Positions 1 to 9,530 of a stretch of 64,000 nt of DNA are shown one piece after another. The stretch's first letter is position 1; each line of letters begins with the position of its first letter. The position numbers and the translations under genes are program-made. The stretch covers positions 62,001 to 126,000 of the forward strand of contig NZ_VNJJ01000005.1 in NCBI RefSeq assembly GCF_007786475.1. Reading direction: 5' to 3'. Under the pieces are notes generated by a model. That model was not told where the DNA came from and made no database searches. It saw only the letters and a list, made by a program, of their open reading frames with translations. This stretch comes from Cohnella terricola. GTDB taxonomy: Bacteria; Bacillota; Bacilli; Paenibacillales; Paenibacillaceae.

Positions 1-2
1 TC

Positions 3-3000
3 ATCCTGGCTTTGATGTTGATCGTATCGGCTTTCCCGGTCTACGCGGACACACCGCAAGGAGGAGGGGAGTCATCGGGCGGGGGCACGTCGTTCGCAGG
101 CGGCTCGGAGTACGTCCGCTTGAAGAACAGATGGCAAAACAATTATTTGTACGAAAGTTCGGACGGTATCGTCCGGTACGGGGCAACGAGAGCGGACGAT
201 CGCTCGTCGCACTGGAAGCTCGAAACGGCAGGTTCCGCGATCAGACTGAAAAACCGGGCTACGGGACATTACATCGCGGTTACTCCCAGCATGCAGCGGA
301 GCGATCCGCTAAGGGCAACGGAGGTGACGGTTAGCACGCCGGACGATCAGTGGCTGATCGAAGCGTCCAACCGGTCGGGCTTTTACGTCATCAAAAACGC
401 GCGCGATCCATCTTCGAATTACGTCATTCACGAAGAGGATCAGCGCGGTTACGCGCAGTACAGCAACGACATTAACGTTACGTTCGAGAGCCCGCAATGG
501 GCCGTAGAGCCGGCGGAGGACGCGGTTCCGGTTCGGCTGGTCAACCAGTTCAAGGTCGGTCAATATTTGTACGAGGATCAAGATGGCTTCGTGAAATACG
601 GCGAAGTGCCGGCCACCGATCCTTACTCTCACTGGTACTTGGACGAGCTGTCCAATCCGGGAGACGGTACGAAGACCGTTCGCATGCGCAACCGGGCGAC
701 GGGACACGTCATCACGCAAGGGGTAGATTGGGAACAGATCAAGGCTCTGCCCTACGTTCCGGGAACTCCGGCTAAGAGCTCTTGGACGATGTCCGCGCCG
801 GATGCCTCGGTGACGAAGGTCGTTTATTTCCAGAACGTCGAGGCGGCGCAAGAGTCTCCTCCGCTAACTTACGTACTGAATACGCAATTTCCGGACGATG
901 TCAACGCGAGGTCGAACAGTTGGGCACAACCGACATGGGGAAGCTCGCTGTGGGGAATAGAGGCGGCAACGGACGCGGCTCCTCGAAGGATCCACAACTT
1001 CACCTCGGGAGACTTCGGCGTCGATTACTTGCATGAACAAAACGGATCCGTCCTGGTAGGCGCCCTGGACAAGGGGAACAAGGCGATCGCTTCCTCCTAT
1101 CTATGGTTTCCGGAAGAATACGACGGCGGTAAACGGCTTCGTAACCTCGCGACGGGTCGCTATATAGCCGACGTCGGGATAGCAGGAGGGCCGGTGCTGG
1201 CGCTGGACGAAGGAGCGGGTGACGGAACGGACCGATGGACGATTCGGCCTTCCGAGGATTACGACGATTACGTCTCCGTTCAGAACGCGGTTTATTCGAA
1301 TCATTATTTGCATATGACGACATCTCCGGGCATTGCCCAGGCCGGAATCGTCGATCCGGATTCGAAGCCGGCGCAATGGCTGTTCGAGGATCCGGCGTTC
1401 GCGTCGGACGGCGAGCAGATCTACGTCCGGATCGAGAACGTCTGGCAGCCGTTCGTGCTGTACGAGGACGCGAACGGGCAGCTCAAGTACGGCAACGCTT
1501 TATTGAACGACGAGCGTGCCCAATGGGTCATCGAACGTTACGAGGGACGCAAAAGGATCAAAAACCGGGCGACGGGGCATTACGTTAACTTGGGCTCGGC
1601 TCCCGCCGGCCGGATCGGCGTAAGCGGAGGAGACGCGACCGGGCTCGAAGCCAGATGGATCATCCAGGACGTCGGAAACGGGGTCAAGCTGATCCAGAGC
1701 TTGTCGGACCGGACGGACGGCGGCGGGCAAAACAAATACATCAATCTCCAAAATCTCAATAAGTTCGCGGAATATGCCGTCATTAATCCAGGGTGGAGCA
1801 GTCCGCGCTGGCGGTTCGTGCTCGTGAAGGATCCCGAACCGACGAATTTCCGCTTTAAAAACAAACAAAGCGGGCAGTACCTGTACGAGGCCTATTCCGG
1901 CGGAGAGTCGGGGCAATTAATGTTCGGCGATCTTCCGGCAAGCGACCGAAGCTCGGTCTGGTTTAAGGAGGACACCGGGGACGGCGTCGGGACGTATCGG
2001 TTGAAAAACCTGGCTAGCGGCAATTACGTCTCGATGGAGCATTTCGCCGCGGGCGGACACGAGACGGAGGAAGCTCCCGACGTGCCGCTCCAAACGATCA
2101 AGACGATCTATCCGGTTTGGGGCAGCGTGAAGTGGTACGTTCAGCCTGCGCCGGACGTTACCTACGCGAACATACGAAGCGGCTGGACGGGCGAGCATTT
2201 CGTCTACGCCGACGCGTCGGGAGCGGCGAAGGTGCGCAAAAACGCGGCCGATAGCGGCGACGCGCAATGGCTGGCGGAAGCGGTCGATCTCCAAGCTCCG
2301 TTGCCAACGGGCGACATTCGGATCAAAAACGTCGCGAACGGTCAATATTTGTACGAGAACGGCAGCGGAGTCGTCATGTACGGTGCTCTCGCGGCCGACA
2401 ACGGATATTCCCACTGGAAGATCGTATCGGAGAATGGCTACGAGAAGCTAGTGAACCGGGTAACGGGGCACGCAATCCGGGCCGAAACGTCTAGCCGGAT
2501 GATCGAGAGCAAGCAGCCGGGCGGTGCTGCCGATCCGGGTTACCTCTGGAAGCTGCAGGCGACGCCGGACGGCGCGAATTACACGATTCGCAGCGCGAAG
2601 GAGGGCATCGACGACGAACTGATCAACGTACAGGGAGGCGCGGGCTTCGCGGAGAGAGGGCTGTACCCGAGCTCGTTCGGCTCTGTTCGATGGACGTTCG
2701 AAGCGGCCCCCGACGCATTCACGACGCCGCCTTGGAACGCGGATCGCAACGTCAATACGACGACCCCGATCCAGGACGACACGAATTACGTCCGGATTCT
2801 CTCCCACGCGGGAGCGAACGGGGGAAGCCGGACATTGACGATGACGAACGGCAAGCTGCAGTTCGGTTCGGCGAATCGAACGGACGAGTCCGCGCAATGG
2901 CTGCTGCGCGACTTTAACGGCCGGAAGCTGCTCCAGAACCGTGCGACTGGAGGGTACGCGACGATCGGAGACGCGGGCGACGGTGCCTTGAACGCGCAAT

Positions 3001-6000
3001 GGACGGTCGAGGAACGGCTCGGCTACCGTATTCTTCGCAATGCATCGCAAGCGTCGGGCAGCCTAATCGCGCAACCGCTGGGCGTTTCGTACGGGACTTC
3101 TCCGAACGCGAACGATTCGATGTGGACGTTCGATCCGGTCATCTCCGACGTCAAGTACGAAGCGGAAGACGCGTTCGTCGGAGCAGGCGTGCGAATCGGA
3201 AACGCGGCCGAAGCGGCGGGCTACTCCGGCGCCGGTTACGCGTACAGCTTCGTGAACGACAAAGGCAAAGTCAGCTTCGCGGTGCGCGCCCAGGCAGGCG
3301 GCACATACGAGACGGCGATCCGGTATCGCAATCCGGGCGAAGCCTCCGTGCTTAACCTGATCGTGAACGGTTATGCGGCCGTGCCGCTGGAGCTGCCTTC
3401 GGCGGACAAATGGACGGACGCGGTCGTGAAAGTCGAGCTCCGCCGCGGCATGAACTCTCTTGCGCTCCAGGTGGCGACTCCGGGGACGAGCGACGACGTC
3501 GCGATCGACTACGTGATCGTGCGCGGCAGCGTCAACAAAGACTACCGCGGAGCGACGCTGCCGTACACGACGTACGAGGCGGAGCAAGCGGTGACGAATG
3601 GGGAGATTCTCGGGCCATCCCGCGCCTACTTGGACGTTGCGTCCGAAGCGTCGGGCAGGCAAGCAGTCCGCTTGAACGCTGCCGGGCAATACGTGGAGTT
3701 CAAGACGGCCGAGGCGGCCAACTCCATCGTCCTGAGATTTTCGATGCCGGATAGCGCGGCCGGGACGGGAATCGAGGACGATCTGGCGCTTTACGTGAAC
3801 GGACAGCTTCGCCAGCAACTGAGGCTGAACTCCAAGCATGCCTGGGAGTACGGCAGCTATCCGTGGTCGAACGATCCGAACCAAGGCAGCGGCCACCGGT
3901 TCTTCGACGAGATGCATGCGCTGATCGGCGACGTTCCCGCGGGGGCAACGATCCGGTTGCAGAAGAACGAAGGCGGGGCCGCAGATTATATCGTGATTGA
4001 TCTCGCCGACTTGGAGCAAGTGGACGGTCCGTATGCCCGGCCGGCCGGGTTCCTGTCGATCGAGGATTACGGCGCGTTCGCGAACGATGGCGTCGACGAT
4101 TCGAAGGCGCTCAAGGATGCGATAACGAAAGCGAAGGCGCAAGGCAAGGGCGTATGGATTCCGGCCGGGACATTTGACTTCGGAGACGAGCTGATCGTGC
4201 TGGACGACGTGACGATCCGCGGCGCGGGTATGTGGCATACGACGCTTAAGAAAGCGAAGTTCTTCGGCCGGGGCGACAACGTGCAGGTGTACGACTTGCT
4301 CGTCGACGGCGATCTGAATGTGCGCGACGACGAAGCAAGCACGCACGCGTTCGAAGGCGCTTTCGGCCTAGGCTCGGTCATCCAGAGCGTCTGGGTCGAG
4401 CATTCGAAGACGGGTCTCTGGCTTACGAGGCCGAAGAACGGAACGGAATTGACCGAAGGGCTGTACATGATGGGGCTCCGCCTGCGCAACTTGATGGCGG
4501 ACGGCATCAACTTCTGCGTCGGAACGAGCGACAGCTTGTTGGAGCAGACCGACATTCGATATCCGGGAGACGACGGCATCGCGATGTGGTCGGCGGAAGG
4601 GATGGCGAGCATCAACAACACGGCGAGGTTCAATACGGTGTCGTTGCCTTGGCTGGCGGACAATATCGTCGTGTTCGGCGGCAGGGACAACAAGATCCAG
4701 GACAACATCGTCAAGGACACGATCGTGAACGGAGCGGGCATCGCGGTGTCCACCCGGTTTAACCCGGTGCCATTCTCTGGGACGACCGTCGTCGAGCGCA
4801 ATACGCTTATTCGGACGGGAAGCTACGATACCGGTTTCGGACTGAATCTGGGCGCGATCTGGCTGTTCGCGGACACCAAGGATCTGAACGGCGGCGTGAT
4901 CGTGCGCGACAACACGGCAATCGACAGCTCGCACGGCGGGTTGTTCCTTCAAGGCCCTAACGCGCTAGATAACGTTATTTTGCGGAATAACGTCTTGGAC
5001 GGAGTCGGGACGAACGGCATCGAGGCGTCGAGCGACGCTAAAGGCGAGTTGGTATTGGATAACCTGATCGTGCGCGGCGAACAGGTCGCACTGACCGGCA
5101 CGTTACCGGGCGGTCTTGCCTTGACCGAGACGGGTGAGGGAATCGCTCCGAACGGGCCGAAATACCGGGCGACCTTGAACGGCGGCGCGGACAACGTTCT
5201 TCGGCTCGTCTCCGGCGGATCGGGCACGTTGCGCTTCTGGAAGGACAGCACGGAAGTGACCTCCAGATCCGCCGTGAGCGTCGAACCGGTCGGAATCGCT
5301 TCCGTGCAGGCGAACGGATCGATTCGCGGCAACGCGGTCGGTCATGCTCTTCTTACCTTAGATGAAGGCGGTCACAAACGAATCTACACGCTTGAAGTGG
5401 TTCCATCTTCGGGTAGCGGATCTTCCGGAGGAAGCGGAAGAGGATCGACCGTTCCCGTTCCGAGTGGCTTCGCGGCGAACGACGCGAAGCTGCTGGAAGC
5501 CGTGAAAGCCGCGGTAGCCGGCGGGAAGAAGACGGTCGAGCTCGACGCGGGAGCGGACCAAGCCGGCGGCAAGCTGCCGCTGACGGTAGCGGCTCTTCGG
5601 AAAATCGCTTCGGAACACCCCGACTTCGTCCTGCTCGTGAAAAACGGCAACGCGTCCTACGCGTTCCCGGCCGATCTGATCGGCCGTCTGCTGAACGACG
5701 CGGGTCTCGCGGACGACGCGGAAGCGGTATGGACGTTCGCGATCGGTGCGCCTTCCAACGAGAAGGTTGACAAGGTGAAGGAGCAAGCGAAGAAACAAGG
5801 CTTGACGCTCGTCGGGGAGCCTGTCGAGTTCTCCGTGACCGTCTCTCGGGACGGCAAGACGGTGAAAGAGTTCACGCACTTCGGAGGAACGTACGTGGAG
5901 CGGACGATCGTGCTCGACCGCGGCCTTCCGGCCGGCGTGCCGGCAGCGTTCTACTACGACGAGAAGACGGGAACGCTCGTCTACGTGCCGGCCAAGTTCG

Positions 6001-6629
6001 CCGCTCGGGACGGGAAAACGACGGTAACGATTCTAAGCCCGGGGAACAGCGTATACGCGGCGGCGGTTGCGACGTACCCGAAATCGTTCGCGGATACGAA
6101 GGGCCATTGGGCCGAGGAAGCGATCGCCGCGCTGACGGCGAAGACGATTCTGAACGGTGTATCCAAGGCGGAGTTCGCTCCGCGCAAACCGGTGACGCGG
6201 GCCGAATTCGCCGCAATGCTCGTGCGGGCGCTCGGTCTCCGCGACGGCGGAGCTCCGGCGGCCTTTGGTGACGTGAAGCCGGGAGCCTGGTATGCCGATC
6301 CGGTACGGATCGCGGCCCAATACTGGATCGTCGAAGGAAGCTCGGACGGAACGTTCCGTCCCGGCGCTACGATTACCCGGGAGCAGATGGCGGTCATGGT
6401 CGCCAGGGCGTTGGCGTTAAGGCCGTCCGCCGGACCGGCCAAAGACCTTCCGGCTCTGCGGGACAAGGATAAGCTGCAATCATGGTCGAAGGAGGCGGTC
6501 GACGCCGTTCTTCGCGCCGGCATTATGGAAGGCAAATCTTCCGGCTTGTTCGCGCCGGGGGATTCCGCCACCCGCGCGGAAGCCGCCGTTCTTCTGGAAC
6601 GGTTGCTGAAGGCGATGGATTTGATTTAA
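3..6629 (+). CDS. Giant SLH-anchored surface glycosidase, GH87/pectate-lyase-like beta-helix (5' end outside window)
   Basis: The frame is open to the left edge and begins inside a hydrophobic signal-peptide tail ending VYA/DTP, so the start lies upstream. About residues 40-1030 (numbering from the TTG at 12) hold seven or eight divergent modules of roughly 130 residues, each with a KNRATGHY-like and a YLYE..G.VKYG-like motif, resembling beta-trefoil lectin modules. Residues about 1046-1175 and 1184-1340 start with YEAE and look like CBM6/CBM35 modules. About 1346-1730 is a right-handed beta-helix (EDYGAFANDGVDDSKAL, later PGDDGIAMW near 1520) similar to GH87 alpha-1,3-glucanase/mycodextranase and Pectate_lyase_3 folds; the paired Asp is a candidate catalytic site. 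A Gly/Ser linker near 1800 precedes an all-beta segment, and three SLH domains (about 2023-2075, 2085-2136, 2150-2205) should bind pyruvylated cell-wall polymer. Substrate is inferred, not shown. Confidence 0.85.
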   Translation: MLALMLIVSAFPVYADTPQGGGESSGGGTSFAGGSEYVRLKNRWQNNYLYESSDGIVRYGATRADDRSSHWKLETAGSAIRLKNRATGHYIAVTPSMQRSDPLRATEVTVSTPDDQWLIEASNRSGFYVIKNARDPSSNYVIHEEDQRGYAQYSNDINVTFESPQWAVEPAEDAVPVRLVNQFKVGQYLYEDQDGFVKYGEVPATDPYSHWYLDELSNPGDGTKTVRMRNRATGHVITQGVDWEQIKALPYVPGTPAKSSWTMSAPDASVTKVVYFQNVEAAQESPPLTYVLNTQFPDDVNARSNSWAQPTWGSSLWGIEAATDAAPRRIHNFTSGDFGVDYLHEQNGSVLVGALDKGNKAIASSYLWFPEEYDGGKRLRNLATGRYIADVGIAGGPVLALDEGAGDGTDRWTIRPSEDYDDYVSVQNAVYSNHYLHMTTSPGIAQAGIVDPDSKPAQWLFEDPAFASDGEQIYVRIENVWQPFVLYEDANGQLKYGNALLNDERAQWVIERYEGRKRIKNRATGHYVNLGSAPAGRIGVSGGDATGLEARWIIQDVGNGVKLIQSLSDRTDGGGQNKYINLQNLNKFAEYAVINPGWSSPRWRFVLVKDPEPTNFRFKNKQSGQYLYEAYSGGESGQLMFGDLPASDRSSVWFKEDTGDGVGTYRLKNLASGNYVSMEHFAAGGHETEEAPDVPLQTIKTIYPVWGSVKWYVQPAPDVTYANIRSGWTGEHFVYADASGAAKVRKNAADSGDAQWLAEAVDLQAPLPTGDIRIKNVANGQYLYENGSGVVMYGALAADNGYSHWKIVSENGYEKLVNRVTGHAIRAETSSRMIESKQPGGAADPGYLWKLQATPDGANYTIRSAKEGIDDELINVQGGAGFAERGLYPSSFGSVRWTFEAAPDAFTTPPWNADRNVNTTTPIQDDTNYVRILSHAGANGGSRTLTMTNGKLQFGSANRTDESAQWLLRDFNGRKLLQNRATGGYATIGDAGDGALNAQWTVEERLGYRILRNASQASGSLIAQPLGVSYGTSPNANDSMWTFDPVISDVKYEAEDAFVGAGVRIGNAAEAAGYSGAGYAYSFVNDKGKVSFAVRAQAGGTYETAIRYRNPGEASVLNLIVNGYAAVPLELPSADKWTDAVVKVELRRGMNSLALQVATPGTSDDVAIDYVIVRGSVNKDYRGATLPYTTYEAEQAVTNGEILGPSRAYLDVASEASGRQAVRLNAAGQYVEFKTAEAANSIVLRFSMPDSAAGTGIEDDLALYVNGQLRQQLRLNSKHAWEYGSYPWSNDPNQGSGHRFFDEMHALIGDVPAGATIRLQKNEGGAADYIVIDLADLEQVDGPYARPAGFLSIEDYGAFANDGVDDSKALKDAITKAKAQGKGVWIPAGTFDFGDELIVLDDVTIRGAGMWHTTLKKAKFFGRGDNVQVYDLLVDGDLNVRDDEASTHAFEGAFGLGSVIQSVWVEHSKTGLWLTRPKNGTELTEGLYMMGLRLRNLMADGINFCVGTSDSLLEQTDIRYPGDDGIAMWSAEGMASINNTARFNTVSLPWLADNIVVFGGRDNKIQDNIVKDTIVNGAGIAVSTRFNPVPFSGTTVVERNTLIRTGSYDTGFGLNLGAIWLFADTKDLNGGVIVRDNTAIDSSHGGLFLQGPNALDNVILRNNVLDGVGTNGIEASSDAKGELVLDNLIVRGEQVALTGTLPGGLALTETGEGIAPNGPKYRATLNGGADNVLRLVSGGSGTLRFWKDSTEVTSRSAVSVEPVGIASVQANGSIRGNAVGHALLTLDEGGHKRIYTLEVVPSSGSGSSGGSGRGSTVPVPSGFAANDAKLLEAVKAAVAGGKKTVELDAGADQAGGKLPLTVAALRKIASEHPDFVLLVKNGNASYAFPADLIGRLLNDAGLADDAEAVWTFAIGAPSNEKVDKVKEQAKKQGLTLVGEPVEFSVTVSRDGKTVKEFTHFGGTYVERTIVLDRGLPAGVPAAFYYDEKTGTLVYVPAKFAARDGKTTVTILSPGNSVYAAAVATYPKSFADTKGHWAEEAIAALTAKTILNGVSKAEFAPRKPVTRAEFAAMLVRALGLRDGGAPAAFGDVKPGAWYADPVRIAAQYWIVEGSSDGTFRPGATITREQMAVMVARALALRPSAGPAKDLPALRDKDKLQSWSKEAVDAVLRAGIMEGKSSGLFAPGDSATRAEAAVLLERLLKAMDLI

Positions 6630-6648
6630 TGGCAAGTCGACCGTGAGA

Positions 6649-6684
6649 GACGGCGAGGGGAAAGACATTCCCTCGCCGTCTTTT
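6649..6684 (+). terminator. Rho-independent terminator after the SLH enzyme
   Basis: Perfect 11-bp stem GACGGCGAGGG / CCCTCGCCGTC with a short loop, followed by TTTT. It starts about 20 bases after the stop codon. Confidence 0.85.
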
Positions 6685-6766
6685 GTGCGCCATGCATGGC
6701 GATTAACCAGGCGGTGAGTACAGCCTGCCAATGGTGGGGCGTCGGAACAAGCTGAAGCTTGACCTC

Positions 6767-7072
6767 AAAATGGGGCTGCGTGCGTCTGCAGTCCGGCGAA
6801 ACCTATCTAAATCGTGCAAAATGGGGCTGCGTGCGTCTACAGTCCGGCGAAACCTAACTAGATTGTGCAAAATGGGGCTGCGTGCGTCTACAGTCCGGCG
6901 AAACCTAACTAGATTGTGCAAAATGGGGCTGCGTGCGTCTGCAGTCCGGCGAAACCTAACTAGATTGTGCAAAATGGGGCTGCGTGCGTCTGCAGTCCGG
7001 CGAAACCTATCTAAATCGTGCAAAATGGGGCAGCGTGCGTCTACAGTCCGGCGAAACCGAATTGCAACCATC
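6767..7072. repeat. Six tandem 51-bp repeats
   Basis: Units start at 6767, 6818, 6869, 6920, 6971 and 7022, an exact 51-base period. Each begins AAAATGGGGCTGCGTGCGTC and continues with AGTCCGGCGAAACC; units differ at a few positions (CTGCAG/CTACAG, ATCTAAATC/AACTAGATT). As 51 is 17 codons, reading frames stay open on both strands, so the long ORFs here are a by-product of the period; no ribosome site precedes them. The array lies between the SLH enzyme terminator and the holin-like gene. Function unknown. Confidence 0.9.
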
Positions 7073-7096
7073 CCTTCGAGCTCGCCGATCGGGACT

Positions 7097-7285
7097 TAGT
7101 TGTATTTTGTGCACTTATATCCGTCGATTGTATGGAGTATCACATCGCTAGTTGTACTACGTACACTTAATTGCGCTCCTACTCCCCTGGTTCCCCGCAA
7201 ACCCCAAAATTAGTTGCACAAAATGCAAGTAATTGCTTCGCACGCTTGAATTTCTGCGAATTAGTTGTACGTCCTGCAACTAATC
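7097..7285. repeat. Four short imperfect palindromes (TAGTTG family)
   Basis: TAGTTG begins at 7097, 7149, 7211 and 7262. Each copy is followed about 10 bases later by a partly complementary half such as GCACTTA, ACACTTAA, GCAAGTAA or GCAACTAA, giving four roughly 21-bp palindromes with spacing of 52, 62 and 51. They sit between the 51-bp array and the holin-like gene. The last copy (TAGTTGTACGTCCTGCAACTAA region) is the most symmetric. No protein-coding gene is visible in this stretch. Confidence 0.6.
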
Positions 7286-7395
7286 GCCGCCGCTATTATC
7301 GCATGACTCATCCCACTCCGCCATACTCCGTTTCAATCTTGTCCACCCCGGCATATTCTGATCTATCACCGGCAACTTTAGGGGAGGGACCATAC

Positions 7396-7824
7396 ATGCA
7401 AATCCACGCCGGAGCCGTCGTGGTCTTGCTCGGAGCGGCGTTTACTTTTTCCTTCGGAATTTGGAACGAATCGCTGGCTTTTTTACTAGTACTGATGGCG
7501 ATCGATTATTTCACCGGAATCGCGGCGGCAGTCAAGGAAGGGAGTGGACTGAACAGCAACATCGGTTTCTGGGGGTTGTTCAAGAAAGGGCTGATTCTGC
7601 TCATTATGATCATCGCCCACCGCTTGGATGCTATGCTGGGAGCCGACGTCGTCATGGGCAGCGCGGTCTTTTTCTACATCGCCAACGAACTGCTGTCCAT
7701 TATCGAAAACTACGGAAGACTGGGCCTTCCCTTACCGGACAGGCTCAAACGAATCGTACTCGTGCTGCGAGACCGTGCCGGGGAGGACGACGCCACCACC
7801 GGTACCAAAGGCGGCAAGCCGTAA
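7396..7824 (+). CDS. Holin-like membrane protein (phage holin family 4 type)
   Basis: 142 residues with three or four hydrophobic segments (about 5-22, 26-45, 62-80, 88-105) and a charged C-terminal tail. The motif AIDYFTGIAAAVKEGSGLNSNIGFWGLFKKG is characteristic in arrangement of the TcdE/Bhl/phage_holin_4_1 family: small membrane proteins that permeabilise membranes in phage lysis or toxin release. No other phage genes are nearby, so this is probably a chromosomal stand-alone holin homologue. The start at 7396 is chosen because GGGGAGGGA lies just upstream; the frame extends further 5' through the palindromic repeat region but without a ribosome site. Confidence 0.8.
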   Translation: MQIHAGAVVVLLGAAFTFSFGIWNESLAFLLVLMAIDYFTGIAAAVKEGSGLNSNIGFWGLFKKGLILLIMIIAHRLDAMLGADVVMGSAVFFYIANELLSIIENYGRLGLPLPDRLKRIVLVLRDRAGEDDATTGTKGGKP

Positions 7825-7954
7825 CCTTTAAACGGCAACTATCCGTAATTCATGCGGCCGGGAAGGCGGTGAAATACGGTTTTTTTGTTTTGGCCGGTCT
7901 ATGGCAATAATGATGAGGAAGTCATTTCTCTACGTTAGAGAGGATGGTCAGCCA

Positions 7955-9379
7955 ATGAGACTGGAAAGCGGTACGAGCGTCATACTTCGGGTGGAAATGG
8001 ACAAACAGGTCGTAACTTTCGGTGAGCTCGTTTCTTTAATCGGCCGGCAAGGGGGAGACATTGTAGCGATCGATGTCATTCAGCCTGGCAGGAAAACGGA
8101 AATCCGCGACCTTACGGTGAGCGTTGCCGAACCTTCGATCGTCGAGACAATGGCAAGCGCTGTAAGGGAAATGAAGGGCATTCATCTCGTGAACGTCTCC
8201 GACCGCACGTTTCTGCTCCATCTCGGCGGGAAAATCCAGATCCGATCCAAGGTGCCGATCAAAAATCGCGACGACCTGTCCCGCGTCTACACGCCCGGGG
8301 TTGCCAACGTCTGCCTGGCTATCCGCGATGACATCAACAAATCGCATTCCCTGACCATACGTAGAAATACAATCGCGGTCGTATCCGACGGAACGGCCGT
8401 ACTTGGCCTCGGAGACATCGGTCCGCATGCGGCGATGCCGGTCATGGAAGGCAAAGCGATGCTATTCAAGGAATTGGCGGGGGTGGATGCATTCCCGATC
8501 TGCCTAGATACGAAAAACACGGAAGAGATCATCGCCATCGTACAGGCGCTGGCCCCGACATTCGGGGGAATCAATCTGGAGGATATCTCGTCCCCTAGAT
8601 GCTTCGAGATCGAACGTAGACTGAAGGAAACGCTCGATATTCCCGTATTCCACGACGACCAGCACGGAACGGCCGTCGTGCTGCTTGCCGGACTGATCAA
8701 CGCGTTGAAAATCGTCGGCAAAGATATTCGCGACATTAAGATTGTCGTATGCGGCATCGGGGCCGCGGGAATCGCCTGTACCCGTATGCTGCTCGCGGCC
8801 GGCGTTACCCGGCTTGTCGGCGTGGATAAGGAAGGGGCCATTCATCGCGATATCCGATACGATAACGAGGTATGGAACGAATACGCCCGCGTGACGAACC
8901 CGGACAACGAGAAAGGCCGTTTGGCCGAGGTCATCGAAGGCGCGGACGTCTTTATCGGTCTATCAAGGCCGAGGCTGCTCTCGAACGAGGACGTTCGGAA
9001 AATGAATCCCGATCCGATTGTGTTCGCGATGGCGAATCCCGATCCCGAGATTTCTCCTGAAGAAGCTGGATCATATGTGCGCGTATACGCGACAGGCCGT
9101 TCCGATTTCCCGAACCAGCTCAACAACGTGCTTGCCTTTCCGGGAATATTCCGCGGCGCTCTGGATGCCCGTGCTACGGCGATCACGGAAGCGATGAAGC
9201 TGGCCGCTGCGCAGGCCATCGCATCGATCGTAACGCCGGAAGAGTTAAACGAGGAATACATCATACCCAGCGTATTTAACGATAAAGTCGTGCCGGCCGT
9301 TCGCAGAGCTGTCGTTCAGAAAGCGATCAACGACGGCGTGGCGCGCAAAGTTCCGAGCGATTTCCGCAATCTCGATTAA
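7955..9379 (+). CDS. NAD(P)-dependent malic enzyme with N-terminal ACT-like domain
   Basis: Oxidative decarboxylation of malate to pyruvate with NAD(P)+ reduction, cytosolic. About 474 residues. The first ~80 residues (VILRVEMDK..TFGELVSLIGRQGGDIVAIDV) look like an ACT regulatory domain. The malic domain follows with SRVYTPGVANVC, the lysine region LPVMEGKAMLFK and the metal/catalytic segment FHDDQHGTAVV, then an NAD-binding Rossmann motif VVCGIGAAGIAC. The frame is open from an ATG at 7901, but no ribosome site precedes it; AGAGAGG lies about 11 bases before the ATG at 7955, which is preferred. Cofactor preference cannot be read from sequence. Confidence 0.9.
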   Translation: MRLESGTSVILRVEMDKQVVTFGELVSLIGRQGGDIVAIDVIQPGRKTEIRDLTVSVAEPSIVETMASAVREMKGIHLVNVSDRTFLLHLGGKIQIRSKVPIKNRDDLSRVYTPGVANVCLAIRDDINKSHSLTIRRNTIAVVSDGTAVLGLGDIGPHAAMPVMEGKAMLFKELAGVDAFPICLDTKNTEEIIAIVQALAPTFGGINLEDISSPRCFEIERRLKETLDIPVFHDDQHGTAVVLLAGLINALKIVGKDIRDIKIVVCGIGAAGIACTRMLLAAGVTRLVGVDKEGAIHRDIRYDNEVWNEYARVTNPDNEKGRLAEVIEGADVFIGLSRPRLLSNEDVRKMNPDPIVFAMANPDPEISPEEAGSYVRVYATGRSDFPNQLNNVLAFPGIFRGALDARATAITEAMKLAAAQAIASIVTPEELNEEYIIPSVFNDKVVPAVRRAVVQKAINDGVARKVPSDFRNLD

Positions 9380-9387
9380 GGGTCGTC

Positions 9388-9407
9388 GGGGACGAAAACC
9401 CCTTTTT
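9388..9407 (+). terminator. Weak terminator after malic enzyme
   Basis: Short GGGG / CCCC stem with a 7-base loop followed by TTTTT. The stem is short, so strength is doubtful. Confidence 0.4.
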
Positions 9408-9423
9408 ACAAAGATGTTCATCA

Positions 9424-9492
9424 ATTTGTCATAAGTTTTATCGGAACTTTTGTGACAAATGCTTGAGTTCGATCGCTTGTATTAGGTAAAAT
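9424..9492 (+). promoter_or_regulatory. Promoter and upstream inverted repeat of the cupredoxin gene
   Basis: TTGAGT at 9463-9468 and TAAAAT at 9487-9492 with an 18-base spacer fit a sigma-A promoter. Immediately upstream an inverted repeat ATTTGTCA (9424-9431) / TGACAAAT (9453-9460) with a 21-base loop abuts the -35 box; it could be a regulator site. Which regulator is unknown. Confidence 0.5.
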
Positions 9493-9530
9493 ATGAGGTA
9501 GACATTTTGTAGGAAGCAGGGGAGCAGACG

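Noticed and set aside
3063-4346. 427-codon ORF on the minus strand inside the SLH enzyme
   Set aside because: Antisense shadow of a high-GC gene; Arg/His-rich composition and no ribosome site. The sense frame has clear domains.
6703-7099. Overlapping 122-codon ORFs on both strands with 17-residue repeats
   Set aside because: They follow from the 51-bp period of the tandem repeat, lack ribosome sites, and encode very basic low-complexity peptides.
7396-7824. Prophage remnant
   Set aside because: Only a holin-like gene is present; no integrase, structural or lysin genes are within reach.
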